A stretch of 64,000 nt of DNA from Actinopolyspora saharensis (GTDB lineage Bacteria > Actinomycetota > Actinomycetes > Mycobacteriales > Pseudonocardiaceae). Both the position numbers and the translations under genes were made by a program. Location of the stretch: the NCBI RefSeq assembly GCF_900100925.1, contig NZ_FNKO01000001.1, positions 1,860,001 to 1,924,000 of the forward strand. Reading direction: 5' to 3'. Shown here piece by piece: positions 54,652 to 64,000 of the stretch. Below the pieces are notes generated by a model. It was not told the DNA's origin and ran no database searches. It saw only the letters and a program-made list of their open reading frames with translations. The first letter of the stretch is position 1. Each line of letters opens with the position of its first letter.

Positions 54652-55569
54652 ATGACCAGCAGCATCACCGGCTCCGAAACGACTCCCGCCACCTCCGACC
54701 GGGACGATGTCGCTCGCAGGCTGCTCGACTCCTCGGAGACCCTGTCCTACGACCCCGCCCAGGAGGTCGACTGGGACACGCCGCTCGACACGAACTACCA
54801 CGGCACCAGCCCCGAGTGGAGCACGCTCTACGGCACGGCCTACTGGAAGGAGATGACCCGGGAGCAGCAGCGCGAGCTGACCCGCCAGGAAGCGGCGTCG
54901 GTGGCCAGCACCGGGATCTGGTTCGAGATGATCCTGCAGCAGATGATGCTGCGGGACTTCTACGCGAAGGACCCGACCGACCCGTCCTTCCAGTGGGCGC
55001 TGACCGAGATCGCCGACGAGTGCAGGCACTCCATCATGTTCGGACGCGGAGCCGCGAAGCTGCGCGCTCCCGCCTACCGCCCACCCAGAGGAGTCATCGA
55101 ACTCGGCCGCGTGTTCAAGACGCTCGCATTCGGCGAGGCCGCCTACGCCGCGATCCTGGTCGCCGAGGAAGTCCTCGACGTGATGCAGCGGGACTGGATG
55201 CGGGACGAGCGGGTGGTGCCCTTCGTCCGCACCGTCAACAACATCCACGTCGTCGAGGAATCACGGCACATGAAGTTCGCCAGGCAGGAGACCAAGGAAC
55301 GCCTGGAGAAGGCCGGACCACTGCGCAAGCAGCTCAACTCCCTGGTCGTGGCCATCGCCTCGTACTTCATCGTCACCAGCATGGTGAACAAGAAGGTATA
55401 CGAGAACGCGGGGCTGGACGTGAAGCGAGCCGTCCGCGAGGCGAAGAGCAACCAGCACCACAAGTCGCTGCTGCGTTCCAGCTGCTCCGGGTTGATGGAG
55501 TTCCTCAGCTCGGCCGGAATGCTGACCAAGGCATCGACCTGGTTCTACAAGCGCGCGAACCTGATCTGA
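54652..55569 (+). CDS. AurF-like diiron oxygenase
   Basis: A 305-residue all-helical ferritin-like oxygenase of the AurF (p-aminobenzoate N-oxygenase) family. The metal-binding motifs are DECRH (122-126) and EESRH (202-206), with additional candidate ligands Glu80 or Glu92, Glu172/173 and His199. The family uses a diiron centre and O2 to oxidise amines or insert oxygen. ATG 54652 has AGGGAG upstream. fprB starts after three bases, giving a dedicated electron source. The same pair occurs in Mycobacterium tuberculosis (Rv0885-Rv0886), where the substrate is not established to my knowledge. Confidence 0.9.
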   Translation: MTSSITGSETTPATSDRDDVARRLLDSSETLSYDPAQEVDWDTPLDTNYHGTSPEWSTLYGTAYWKEMTREQQRELTRQEAASVASTGIWFEMILQQMMLRDFYAKDPTDPSFQWALTEIADECRHSIMFGRGAAKLRAPAYRPPRGVIELGRVFKTLAFGEAAYAAILVAEEVLDVMQRDWMRDERVVPFVRTVNNIHVVEESRHMKFARQETKERLEKAGPLRKQLNSLVVAIASYFIVTSMVNKKVYENAGLDVKRAVREAKSNQHHKSLLRSSCSGLMEFLSSAGMLTKASTWFYKRANLI

Positions 55570-55572
55570 CCC

Positions 55573-57117
55573 ATGGCCTACGCGATCACCCAAACCTGCT
55601 GCACGGACGCCTCCTGCGTGGCGGCGTGCCCGGTCAACTGCATCCACCCGAGGCCGGACGAACCGGACTTCGGCAAGACGGAGATGCTGTACGTCGACCC
55701 GCAGACCTGCATAGACTGCGGTGCCTGCGCCGACGCGTGCCCGGTCGACGCCGTGTTCCCGGTGGACAAGCTCACCGGACCGCTCAAGGCGTACGCCGAG
55801 GTCAACGCCGAGTACTACGCGGACCGGAGTCCCTCCACCGACGCCGGAAGCCCCTCGCCCAACTTCCACGAGTGGGGACCGCCTGCGTTCGACCGCGCCG
55901 TCCCCAGCGACTTCACTCCCCTGGACGTCGCCGTGGTCGGCACCGGACCGGCGGGCATGTACGCCGTCGAGGACCTGTTACTGCACACGAACTCCCGGGT
56001 CACCCTCATCGACCGGCTTCCCGTCGCGGGAGGGCTCGTGCGGTACGGAGTGGCACCGGATCACCCCTCCACGCGCAAGATCGGTGAAACGTTCGCCCGG
56101 TTCCACGAGCACCCACGGTTGCGCCTGCGGCTGGGCGTCGAGGTCGGCGGCGAGGTCTCCGCGGCCGAGCTGTCCGCACAGCACGACGCGGTGATCTACG
56201 CCGTCGGGGCCTCCGCCGCCCGCACGCTCGACGTCCCCGGCGAGGAGCTGCCCGGCAGCGTGGCAGCGACCACAGCGGTGGCCTGGTACAACGGCCATCC
56301 CGAGGTCGCGGCCGATGCGGTCGACCTGTCGGCGGAACGGGTGGTCGTGGTGGGCAACGGCAACGTCGCACTGGACGTGGCCAGGATCCTGACCACCGAT
56401 CCCGACGAGCTGGTCAACACCTCCATCTCGCCGCAGGCCCTGCAACGGCTGCGTTCGAGCCGGGTCCGCGAGGTGGTGCTGCTCGGACGACGCGGCCCGG
56501 AACACGCCTCCTACACCAAACCGGAACTGCTCGCCCTCACCCAGCGGGACGACGTCGAGCTCGTGGTGGACACGCACGACCCGCGGATCGAACGGACCAT
56601 GGACGCGGCCTCCCCCGGGGACAAGGGGGGACTGCTGCGCGACGTCGCCCGTGAGGAAGTCGACTGGTCCGCCGCGCCCGATCCGGGAAGACGACGCATC
56701 GTGTTCCGGTTCAACTCCGCGCCCGAAGCGCTCCTCGGTGACGCACGGGTGCAGGCGCTGCGCACCACCGGTCAACCGCGGACGACCGAAATCCCCACCG
56801 GTCTGGTGATCCGTGCGATCGGCTACCACGGGAAACCGGTTCCCGGTCTGCCCTTCGACGAGCGGAGCGGAACCGTCCCGCACTCCGGTGGGCGCGTGGA
56901 AGGCAGCCCCGGCAACTACGTCGTGGGCTGGATCAAGCGCGGCCCCTCCGGAGGAATCGGCACCAACAGGAGATGCGCCGAGGAGACGGTCGGCACCCTG
57001 CTCGACGACGCCGTCGCGGGCAGACTCCCCGAAGCGCCCAGGCAACCGTCGAAACCGATGAGGATCGCGCAACGACTCCGCCTGCGGAGATCGGAGTCCC
57101 TCGAGCGGAACCGCTGA
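55573..57117 (+). CDS. fprB: Ferredoxin/ferredoxin-NADP reductase fusion
   Basis: A 514-residue fusion. Residues 1-75 are a bacterial 7Fe/8Fe ferredoxin with Cys9, 10, 15, 19 and 23, then Cys46, 49, 52 and 56 (CIDCGACADACP). From about 118 a ferredoxin-NADP reductase follows: FAD site VVGTGPAGMYAVED (Gly123 onward), LPVAGGLVRYGVAPDHP, NADP site VVVVGNGNVALDVARIL and the late GWIKRGPSGGIGTNR. It passes electrons from NADPH through FAD to iron-sulfur clusters and then presumably to the AurF-like oxygenase encoded three bases upstream. Confidence 0.93.
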   Translation: MAYAITQTCCTDASCVAACPVNCIHPRPDEPDFGKTEMLYVDPQTCIDCGACADACPVDAVFPVDKLTGPLKAYAEVNAEYYADRSPSTDAGSPSPNFHEWGPPAFDRAVPSDFTPLDVAVVGTGPAGMYAVEDLLLHTNSRVTLIDRLPVAGGLVRYGVAPDHPSTRKIGETFARFHEHPRLRLRLGVEVGGEVSAAELSAQHDAVIYAVGASAARTLDVPGEELPGSVAATTAVAWYNGHPEVAADAVDLSAERVVVVGNGNVALDVARILTTDPDELVNTSISPQALQRLRSSRVREVVLLGRRGPEHASYTKPELLALTQRDDVELVVDTHDPRIERTMDAASPGDKGGLLRDVAREEVDWSAAPDPGRRRIVFRFNSAPEALLGDARVQALRTTGQPRTTEIPTGLVIRAIGYHGKPVPGLPFDERSGTVPHSGGRVEGSPGNYVVGWIKRGPSGGIGTNRRCAEETVGTLLDDAVAGRLPEAPRQPSKPMRIAQRLRLRRSESLERNR

Positions 57118-57197
57118 CCCAGCCGCCCGGTTCGGCCGAACTCGGCGACGGAGCGGCTCGGCCGAGCCGGGGCTCACCTCCACCCGGATCTTCCGGG

Positions 57198-57788
57198 TCA
57201 GTCGCGGTGTCTGCCGAGACCGTCCAAACCGTTCCACGAGGCCAGCAACCCGTAGACGAACGCCACGGCCAGCGGCTGGGTCAGCCACGCGGCAGGTGTG
57301 TCGATCCCGGGAGCGACCTCGACGACGTCTCCCGGGCTCACCTGCTGCGGCATCGGATACATCCCCGCCACGATGGAAGTGCCCATCCGAGTACCCAGCC
57401 ACCCGGCCAGCACCGACCCCGCCACCGCGGCGATCAGCAGCACCGGCCCCCTGCGGCCGCGCAGCAACCAGAGCGCGGCCGCGGTGAGCACACCCGCGGA
57501 CAGGCTGACGAGCAGGAAGATGGCCAGCCCGTCGAACTCGTGGTAGCTCTCCACCAGCACCGGGACCAGCTCGCCGTCGGCGCTGAGGGTGCTCTCCTGC
57601 GGCGGGGCCAGACGTGCCCAGATCCATCCGAGAGGGAACCCCAGCAAGCCCACCAGGCAGAGCACGCTCAGCGCGGGCAGCAGGTCGGCCTTGACCACCA
57701 CTCCCGGCTTCCGCCGCGGCTCGCCCTCCACCGTTTCCGCCGTGGTTCCCGCAGCGGAAACGGGCTCGTCCTCCGGTCCCTCCGACAC
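57198..57788 (-). CDS. Four-helix membrane protein (DUF2567-like)
   Basis: A protein of about 196 residues with four hydrophobic segments: about 35-55 (LPALSVLCLVGLLGFPLGWI), 87-107, 113-132 and a last one near 170-185. Acidic residues at the N-terminus precede them. Size, topology and GIDTPAAWLTQPLAVAFVYG near the end suggest the mycobacterial DUF2567 group. This is tentative. GTG 57788 has AAGGAGG five bases upstream, the best ribosome site nearby. It is divergent from aftA and convergent with fprB. Confidence 0.7.
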   Translation of the reverse strand: MSEGPEDEPVSAAGTTAETVEGEPRRKPGVVVKADLLPALSVLCLVGLLGFPLGWIWARLAPPQESTLSADGELVPVLVESYHEFDGLAIFLLVSLSAGVLTAAALWLLRGRRGPVLLIAAVAGSVLAGWLGTRMGTSIVAGMYPMPQQVSPGDVVEVAPGIDTPAAWLTQPLAVAFVYGLLASWNGLDGLGRHRD

Positions 57789-57909
57789 GGATCCTCCTTT
57801 TCGTGCCGACGCTCGGCTCCCACACCCGCGCTGCCGGGTCCGCAAGAGCCTACCCGTACGTACGTCGATTATTCTTCGTGCGCAGTCATCATCGAATTCG
57901 CGGACGAAA

Positions 57910-59919
57910 GTGGCGGAAGCCTTGCCAAACCCCACGCCGACCGGACCGGGCAACGCCGAACACGACCACGCGATCTCGGTTTCGAGATTACCCACCGGCC
58001 AGACGGTCGCCGAGCTGCTGCTCGGCGCGGTGACGGCGGCTGTGCTGAGCATCGTGTTGCAGTTCGGGATCGCCCGAATCGGGATCGTCGAACCGAGCAA
58101 CGGCCCCGAGGCACTGGCGGTGCTCGGCACCACCGTGCTGCTCGTCCTCGTCTTCGGCGCGGTGGTTCTCGCCCGCTGGTTCCCCCAAGCGAGATGGCTG
58201 CGCCTCGGGGGGGTCTGGGTGACGCTGACCACGCTGAGCACCCTCGCCCTCGCCCTCCCGCTTCAGGGGACTCGCTTCTACTACGGCGGTTCCGGCGGTG
58301 ACAACGCCTTCCGGATGCAGTACATGACCCGGATGGCGGAGAACCTGATCCCCGCGGACATGAACTACGCCAACATCCCCCCGTACTACCCCTCGGGATG
58401 GTTCTGGCTGGGCGGCCGCTTCGCCAACCTGATCAACTGGGAGGGCTGGGCCGCGTACAAACCGTACGCGGTGGCCTGGATAGCTGTGGCCGGAGTCGTG
58501 GCCTTCACGCTGTGGAGCCTCAGCCTGCCGCGCAAGCTGGCCCTGCTCGCCGCGCTGGCCACCGTTCTGGCCGGGACCCGGCACGGGCTGCTCGAACCCT
58601 ACGCATGGCCCTCGGCAGCCTGGCTCGCCCCGATCGCGGTGCTGACCTGGCGCGCGCTGTCCGCACGAGCACGCGCGCCACGCGGAGCGCTGATCGGCAT
58701 CGGAGTGTTCACCGGTTTCGCCGCGATCACCTACACACTGCACTTCGGCTTCAGCGTGCTGCTCACAGTTGTCATGGCGGTGATCATCGGGGTGCTCCGG
58801 GTGCGGGGCGGCTCCTCGGTGGGCGGAACCGCGCGCGAGCTCTTCCTCCGGCTGCTGCCCGTCGGGATCACCAGCGGGGTGATAGCCCTGGTGGTGTGGC
58901 TGCCGTTCCTGCTGGCAGGTGGCCTGTTCCAACGCAGCGCCGCCCAGCACTACCTCCCGGAGGGAAGCGCCTTCCTCCCGCTGCCGATGACGGATCCGGA
59001 ACCGTTCGGCCTGCTCTGCCTCTGCGGACTCGTGTGGCTGGTCGGCTACACCAGAACGAACCGCATCGCCCAGGCGCTGCTCGTCGTGATCGCCGCGGTC
59101 TACGTCTGGTTCGGACTGTCCACGCTGGCCCTGCTGGCGGAGACGACCCTGCTGGCCTTCCGCCTGGAGGTGGTCCTGGAAAGCGCGCTGGCCGTGGCGG
59201 GAACGCTGGGACTGGTCGAACTGGTGAGTTACCTTCGCCGGAGGCTCTCGGTGTGGCACGCGACGCGGTTGACCGTGTTCGCCGTCGTCATCGCGGTAAC
59301 CGGTTCGCTGGCCGTGCTCCAGCACGAGATGTCGTCGGGGTTGAGCTCGGAGAAGAAGGCCGCCTACAACGACTACTACCCGAACGGGACCAACGCGCTG
59401 GCCGAGGAGGAGTCCGGTGAGCCGGGGGTCTGGCTGGACGAGCTGCACTCGACGATCGGCGAGCTCACGCACGACCCGCCGCAGCGCGACATCCTGCTCA
59501 CCACGAACTACGACCTGCTCTCCTACCACCCCTACTGGGGCTTTCAACAGGAAACCCCGCACTACGCCAATCCACTTGCCGAGTACGCGCGCAGGGCGGC
59601 CACGGTGCGGAGGTGGGCGCACGCCGCGAACAGCGCGGAGCTGTCCAGCATGCTCCAGCACTCCGCTTTCGAAGCTCCCGACGTGTTCGTCGTGCGGCAC
59701 CACGTCCCCCGGAAGGAGGTGTACGTGCCGGAGATCATCGACGACGCCGATCGGGTCAATCCCCCGAAGGGCAAGTACTCGGTGACCATGAAGGCCGACG
59801 CGTTCCCCCGCCAGCCCAACGTGCACAACTACCCCGTGGTGTTCGACGCCGAGCTGTTCCAGGGGTCCGACTTCGTCAAGCGCCGGGTCGGCCCCTACAC
59901 CGTGATCGCGCGCCGCTGA
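57910..59919 (+). CDS. aftA: Galactan 5-O-arabinofuranosyltransferase
   Basis: A GT-C glycosyltransferase of about 669 residues. It has 11-13 membrane helices in the N-terminal 450 residues and a soluble extracytoplasmic C-terminal domain of about 200. The conserved loop after the second helix reads GGDNAFRMQYMTRMAENL and NIPPYYPSGWFWLGGRFANL, the AftA pattern, with an Asp likely to be catalytic. AftA adds the first arabinofuranose from decaprenyl-phospho-arabinose to galactan of the cell wall. GTG 57910 is the likely start, with a weak ribosome site. The gene marks this organism as having an arabinogalactan wall. Confidence 0.9.
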   Translation: MAEALPNPTPTGPGNAEHDHAISVSRLPTGQTVAELLLGAVTAAVLSIVLQFGIARIGIVEPSNGPEALAVLGTTVLLVLVFGAVVLARWFPQARWLRLGGVWVTLTTLSTLALALPLQGTRFYYGGSGGDNAFRMQYMTRMAENLIPADMNYANIPPYYPSGWFWLGGRFANLINWEGWAAYKPYAVAWIAVAGVVAFTLWSLSLPRKLALLAALATVLAGTRHGLLEPYAWPSAAWLAPIAVLTWRALSARARAPRGALIGIGVFTGFAAITYTLHFGFSVLLTVVMAVIIGVLRVRGGSSVGGTARELFLRLLPVGITSGVIALVVWLPFLLAGGLFQRSAAQHYLPEGSAFLPLPMTDPEPFGLLCLCGLVWLVGYTRTNRIAQALLVVIAAVYVWFGLSTLALLAETTLLAFRLEVVLESALAVAGTLGLVELVSYLRRRLSVWHATRLTVFAVVIAVTGSLAVLQHEMSSGLSSEKKAAYNDYYPNGTNALAEEESGEPGVWLDELHSTIGELTHDPPQRDILLTTNYDLLSYHPYWGFQQETPHYANPLAEYARRAATVRRWAHAANSAELSSMLQHSAFEAPDVFVVRHHVPRKEVYVPEIIDDADRVNPPKGKYSVTMKADAFPRQPNVHNYPVVFDAELFQGSDFVKRRVGPYTVIARR

Positions 59920-60006
59920 GGCTGCGCCGGCGTGCGCCGGACCGAGACGCCGCAGCGAAGGCGCGGTGCTCTCCCGGCGGTGGCGAGCAGCGCAGCGAGC
60001 CGTTCC

Positions 60007-60044
60007 CCGGGCGGTGCGGGCCCTCTCCCGCCCGCACCGCCCGG
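60007..60044. terminator. Strong hairpin between convergent aftA and the P450 gene
   Basis: Two perfect 14-base arms (CCGGGCGGTGCGGG and its complement) flank a ten-base loop, 88 bases after aftA and 60 bases after the P450 gene. It can act on both strands. No T-run. Confidence 0.65.
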
Positions 60045-60103
60045 TGGCGAGTTCGCCCGCGCAGCGGGCACCGCGGCTCGAGCCGACCCGGCAGCTCTCA
60101 CTT

Positions 60104-61345
60104 TCAGGAGAGCCGCACCGGCAACCGCTCGAGACCGCGCATGAGCGTGCTGAAGCGGTAGCGCAGGTTCTCCCGCGGGACGCCGAGCGCGATGTCCGGG
60201 AAGCGTTCGGCCAACTGCCGCAACGCGATCTCGCCCTCCATGCGGGCCAGGGGCGCTCCCACGCAGAAGTGGATTCCGTGCCCGAACGCCAGGTGCCCGC
60301 CGGTGGCCCTGTCCTGGTCGAACCGGTGCGGGTCGGGGAACTTCTCGTCGTCCCTGTTCGCCGAGGACAACGCCACCAGGACCACCTCCCCCTCGGGGAT
60401 ATCCACTTCGCCCACCCGCACCGGTTCGCTCGTGAACCGCAGGGTGGCGAGGTTGACCGGTCCGTCGAAGCGCAGCGCCTCCTCGACCACCTTCGCGGCC
60501 CGCGTCGGATCGGCACGCAACTTCGCGTGCTCCTCGTCGTTGTCCAGCAACGCCAGCATCCCGTTGCCTATCAGGTTGACCGTGGTCTCGTGCCCGGCCA
60601 CGAGCAGCAGGAATACCATGGCGACCAGCTCGTCGCCGCTCAGCCGGTCGTTCTCGTCGCTGGCCTCGATCAGGCCCGCGAGCAAGTCGTCGCCGGGGCT
60701 CGCGCGCTTGCGCTCGATCAGCTCGAGCAGGTACTCCGACATCTCCCGAGCGGCCTGTTCCGAGGCCCGCGGGTCCTTGCCCGACACGAGAGTGTTGGAC
60801 CACGCGCGGAAGTCCTGCCTGCGGTCCTCCGGAATGCCGAGCAGCTCGCAGATCACCTGGATGGGCAGGGGAAAGGCGAATTCGTCCAGCAGGTCCACCT
60901 CGGCCTCGCCCGCGGAGTCACGCGCGGCCAACCGGTCGAGCAGCTCGCCGGTGATCTGCTCGACGCGGGGACGCAGGGCCTCCACCCGCCGCGCGGTGAA
61001 GGCCTTGACCACCAGTTTGCGCAACCTGGTGTGGTCTGGCGGGTCCATGTTCAGCATGTGAGCCTGTATCGAGTCCTCGACGTTGGCCCTGTCCGCCCCT
61101 TCTTCGGCCTTGCGGTCCAGCACGGTGCGCATTCCCCGGTAGTCCTTGCTCAACCGCTGGTCCGTGAGCGCGGCCTTGGCCTCCGAGTAACGGGTGATCA
61201 ACCAGACCGGCAGCCCGGTTACGGTCGTCACCCGTCGAGTCGGCTCGTCCTCCCGCATGCGCTCGTACTGCACGTGCGGGTCCTGCAGGAACTCGTCGTC
61301 GAGCACAGTGGTGGCGGTGTGCGGGCACTGCTGTGACGCGGTCAT
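60104..61345 (-). CDS. Cytochrome P450
   Basis: A 413-residue soluble bacterial P450 resembling the CYP107/CYP105 groups. The oxygen-binding I-helix is AGHETT (250-255), the ExxR pair is EALR (289-292) and the heme ligand is Cys361 in FGHGIHFCVGAPLA. AHMLNMDPPDHTRLRKLV is the conserved helix C region. It hydroxylates a small organic substrate that is not predictable here. No ferredoxin is adjacent on the same strand, although FprB is encoded 3 kb away. ATG 61345 has GGGAGGG upstream. Confidence 0.95.
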   Translation of the reverse strand: MTASQQCPHTATTVLDDEFLQDPHVQYERMREDEPTRRVTTVTGLPVWLITRYSEAKAALTDQRLSKDYRGMRTVLDRKAEEGADRANVEDSIQAHMLNMDPPDHTRLRKLVVKAFTARRVEALRPRVEQITGELLDRLAARDSAGEAEVDLLDEFAFPLPIQVICELLGIPEDRRQDFRAWSNTLVSGKDPRASEQAAREMSEYLLELIERKRASPGDDLLAGLIEASDENDRLSGDELVAMVFLLLVAGHETTVNLIGNGMLALLDNDEEHAKLRADPTRAAKVVEEALRFDGPVNLATLRFTSEPVRVGEVDIPEGEVVLVALSSANRDDEKFPDPHRFDQDRATGGHLAFGHGIHFCVGAPLARMEGEIALRQLAERFPDIALGVPRENLRYRFSTLMRGLERLPVRLS

Positions 61346-61435
61346 GACACCCTCCCGGTAGACGCGTGATCACCATCAGTTAACACCGTTTAGACCCGGG
61401 TTGTCATCCCACGCTCAACGCAGTGAGCACGAACT

Positions 61436-61465
61436 CGAGGGCGCCGGGAGCACCCGACGCCCTCG
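61436..61465 (-). terminator. Hairpin after dnaE
   Basis: CGAGGGCG and CGCCCTCG pair, continued inward by CGGG/CCCG around a four-base loop, with one mismatch. It lies 88 bases downstream of the dnaE stop and before the P450 gene. No T-run. Confidence 0.55.
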
Positions 61466-61552
61466 AACACCTGGCTGAAGCGCCTCCCGCCCCGCCTGTC
61501 CCGGCGCGAACGGCCGAGCCGGACGCTCCGCCGAGTCACGGTCGCCGAGAAC

Positions 61553-64000
61553 TCACTGCGCCGACTCGAAGCAGCCCGCGCCGAGCAGCCCCTTCAGCTC
61601 CCCCTGCAGCCCGTTCTCGGTGTTGACGTAGTAGTCACTGGACAGGGCCAGCCGGGTCACTCCTCGGGTGCCCTGCAGCTTGACCTGCACCGGAACGTCA
61701 CCGGAATGGGCGCGCAGCGTCCGCTTGAGCTCGTGCACCAGCGGGCGGTCCACCTTCGTGGCCGGGATGCGCAGCACGAAGGCCGGACTGCTGCCCGGGT
61801 CGGTCTCGGCGGCGGAGATGTCGATCGGCACCGCGTCCGAGGCGAAGACGCTGATCGCGCCCTCCCGCTCGTTGATCCTGCCCTTCACGGCTATGGCCGT
61901 GTCCTCGACCAGGGTCTCGGAGAACACCTCGTAGGCCTTGGGGAAGAACAGGACCTCCACGCTGGCGTCCAGGTCCTCCAGCGTCGCGATCGCCCAGGGC
62001 TGACCGTTCTTGTTGAGCTTGCGCTGGATCCCGGAGATCATCCCCGCGACGCGGATCTGCGGCTCCTTGCCGTCCTTGCCCCCGGAGAAGGAGCGTTCCC
62101 CGCCGACCAGCTCCGCGATCCCGGTGTCCTGGTACGGGGCGAGCAGCTTGTGCGCCCCGTCCAGGGGGTGCGCCGAGACGTACAGTCCCAGCATCTCCCG
62201 CTCGTAGGCCAACAGCTGCTTGCGCGGCCACTCCTCCTCGGAGAAGGTCAGGTGCGCCAGCGGGGAGCTCTCCGAGGCTGCGTCGTCGCTCGAAGCGGGG
62301 CCGAACAGGTCGAACTGCCCGGCTGCCTGCTGGCGCTTCAGGGCCAGCACCGCGTCCACGGCGGACTCGTGCTGCTCGGTCAGCCCCATCCTGGTGTGCC
62401 CGAGCGAGTCGAACGCCCCCGCCTTGATCAACGACTCGACCACGCGCTTGTTGCAGGCCACCGTCTCGGACTTGTCCAGGAAGTCCTGGAACGAGGTGTA
62501 GCGTCCCTGCTCCTCGCGCACCCGGCAGATCGAGGAGACCACGTTGGAGCCGACGTTGCGCACCGCGCTGAGCCCGAAACGCACGTCCCTGCCGACGGCG
62601 GTGAACGTGTCCCTGGAGTCGTTGACGTCCGGCGAGAGCACCCGCACGTCCATCCGGCGGCACTCGGAAAGGTAGACGGCCATCTTGTCCTTGTTGTCCC
62701 CGTTGGCCGTGAGCAGCGCGGCCATGTACTCGGCGGGGTAGTTGGCCTTCAGGTAGGCGGTCCAGTAGGCCACCAGGGCGTAGCCCGCCGCGTGGGACTT
62801 GTTGAACGCGTAACCGGCGAACGGCAGCACCGTGGTCCACAGCGCGTTGATCGCTTCCTCGCTGTAGCCGTTGCCCGACATGCCGGAGTGGAACCGGACG
62901 TACTCCTCGTCCAGCACCTCCTTCTTCTTCTTGCCCATGGCCCGGCGCAGGATGTCGGCTTGTCCGAGGCTGTAGTCGGCCACCTTCTGCGCGATGGCCA
63001 TGATCTGCTCCTGGTAGACGATCAACCCGTAGGTCTCGGCCAGGATGTCGCGCAACGGCTCCTCGAGCTCGGGGTGGATGGGCTCGATCGGTTTGCGACC
63101 GTTCTTGCGGTCGGCGTAGTCCAGGTGCGCGTTGACCTCCATCGGCCCCGGCCTGTACAGGGCGTTGGCCGCGACGATGTCGGTGAACTCGGTGGGGCGC
63201 AGCCGCTTGAGCAACTCGCGCATCCCGCCGCCCTCGAGCTGGAAGACGCCCAGGCTCTCACCCCGCGCCAGCAGGGCGTAGGTGTTGGGATCGTCGAGCG
63301 CCAGCTTCGAGAGGTCTATTTCCAGGTCGTGGTTGATGCGCACGGACTGCAGGGCGTCCCCGAGGATCGTCAGGTTCGACAACCCCAAGAAGTCCATCTT
63401 GAGCAGGCCGATGGCCTCACAGCTCGGGTAGTCCCACCCCGTGATGATCGAACCGTCGTCGCGCATCCACAGCGGGACCGTGCCCATGAGCGGCTGGGAG
63501 GACAGGATCACCGCGCAGGCGTGCACGCCTGCGTTGCGGATCAGACCCTCCAGCCCGCGCGCGGTGGAGAAGATCTGCGCCACGGACTGGTCGCTCTCGA
63601 TCAGCCCGCGCACCTCGGCCGCTTCCGCGTAGCGCTCGTGCTCGGGGTCGACGATCCCCTCGAGCGGGATGTCCTTGGCCGCCACCGGGGCGGGCAGCGC
63701 CTTGGAGATCTTCTCCGCGATCGCGAAGCCCGGCTGGCCGTGGTGCACCCGCGCGGCGTCCTTCAACGCCGCCTTGGTCTTGATCTTGCCGAAGGTGATG
63801 ACCTGCGCGACCTTGTCCCGCCCGTACTTGTCGTTGGCGTACTGCAGCACCTCGTCGCGCCTGCGGTCGTCGAAGTCGAGGTCGATGTCGGGCGGGGAGT
63901 CGCGCTCCGGGTTCAGGAACCGCTCGAAGATCAGCCCGTGGGCGATCGGGTCCAGATCGGTGATGTGCAGCACGTAGGCCAGCAGCGAACCCGCTGCCGA
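61553..64000 (-). CDS. dnaE: DNA polymerase III alpha subunit (5' end off the window)
   Basis: The replicative polymerase, lacking its N-terminal part. About 815 residues are visible, from SAAGSLLAY to the stop at 61553. The catalytic aspartates lie in [15 protein letters not shown], followed by the fingers and the helix-hairpin-helix region. An OB-fold near the end includes [20 protein letters not shown]. The C-terminal region closes with [11 protein letters not shown]. Length and motifs fit the essential DnaE1 type, since the non-mutasome form is normally distinguishable by context that is absent here. The PHP exonuclease-like domain must lie beyond 64000. Confidence 0.96.
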   Translation of the reverse strand, partial: SAAGSLLAYVLHITDLDPIAHGLIFERFLNPERDSPPDIDLDFDDRRRDEVLQYANDKYGRDKVAQVITFGKIKTKAALKDAARVHHGQPGFAIAEKISKALPAPVAAKDIPLEGIVDPEHERYAEAAEVRGLIESDQSVAQIFSTARGLEGLIRNAGVHACAVILSSQPLMGTVPLWMRDDGSIITGWDYPSCEAIGLLKMDFLGLSNLTILGDALQSVRINHDLEIDLSKLALDDPNTYALLARGESLGVFQLEGGGMRELLKRLRPTEFTDIVAANALYRPGPMEVNAHLDYADRKNGRKPIEPIHPELEEPLRDILAETYGLIVYQEQIMAIAQKVADYSLGQADILRRAMGKKKKEVLDEEYVRFHSGMSGNGYSEEAINALWTTVLPFAGYAFNKSHAAGYALVAYWTAYLKANYPAEYMAALLTANGDNKDKMAVYLSECRRMDVRVLSPDVNDSRDTFTAVGRDVRFGLSAVRNVGSNVVSSICRVREEQGRYTSFQDFLDKSETVACNKRVVESLIKAGAFDSLGHTRMGLTEQHESAVDAVLALKRQQAAGQFDLFGPASSDDAASESSPLAHLTFSEEEWPRKQLLAYEREMLGLYVSAHPLDGAHKLLAPYQDTGIAELVGGERSFSGGKDGKEPQIRVAGMISGIQRKLNKNGQPWAIATLEDLDASVEVLFFPKAYEVFSETLVEDTAIAVKGRINEREGAISVFASDAVPIDISAAETDPGSSPAFVLRIPATKVDRPLVHELKRTLRAHSGDVPVQVKLQGTRGVTRLALSSDYYVNTENGLQGELKGLLGAGCFESAQ

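Overview
The window reads as chromosomal DNA of a high-GC actinomycete. GTG and TTG starts are frequent, neighbouring genes often overlap by GTGA or ATGA, and the signature genes are actinobacterial: a PriA-type hisA, a DacB/LysE/Lrp set, fprB beside an AurF-like oxygenase, divergent nrtR and nadABC, and an AftA-type arabinofuranosyltransferase. AftA implies an arabinogalactan wall, so I favour a Pseudonocardiales-type genus (for example an Actinopolyspora or Saccharopolyspora relative). This is an inference, not a proof. I saw no phage genes, transposases, CRISPR arrays, rRNA or tRNA.

Layout. 0-10 kb: DedA protein, DacB, LysE exporter with divergent Lrp regulator, acyl-CoA thioesterase, pyruvate kinase, VanZ-like protein, a large ATPase-LuxR regulator and a FadR-type regulator. 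10.6-16.3 kb: a HelD-type helicase, then a cobalamin riboswitch followed by btuF-btuC-btuD. 16.3-23 kb (minus strand): trpE, a Trp-associated membrane protein, trpC, trpB, trpA and lgt, with a divergent TetR gene. trpD and trpG are not here, and trpF is presumably supplied by PriA. 23.8-26.6 kb (minus): hisH, a small membrane protein, priA, hisF, hisI.

26.7-34.8 kb: a block of non-histidine genes (soxR, a CitA/DcuS-like two-component system, a GntP permease, a small membrane protein, an FdhF/YdeP-type molybdopterin oxidoreductase, a cysteine-synthase-like enzyme). It separates the his genes above from hisD-hisC-hisB at 35.1-38.2 kb. 38.4-45.3 kb: a secreted M14 carboxypeptidase and a complete five-gene peptide/nickel-type ABC importer. 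45.5-53 kb: a nitrilase-family amidohydrolase, a type II NADH dehydrogenase, nadA-nadB-nadC with divergent nrtR, and a LON-domain protein. 53-64 kb: an unrecognised membrane-anchored protein, the AurF-like diiron oxygenase with its ferredoxin/ferredoxin-reductase partner FprB, a small envelope membrane protein, AftA, a cytochrome P450 and the 3' two thirds of dnaE running off the window.

The main signals beyond ordinary gene content are: the split his cluster; the tandem dyads in the nadA/nrtR gap; repeated GTGTTAC elements before the AurF/FprB pair; a SoxR box overlapping its own promoter; a perfect palindrome placed as an operator before the cysteine-synthase-like gene; several apparently leaderless promoters; and four small reading frames, three of which encode membrane proteins. 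I did not find a clearly undescribed multi-gene system. The AurF-FprB pair and the block inserted between hisB and hisH are the best candidates for unknown biology.
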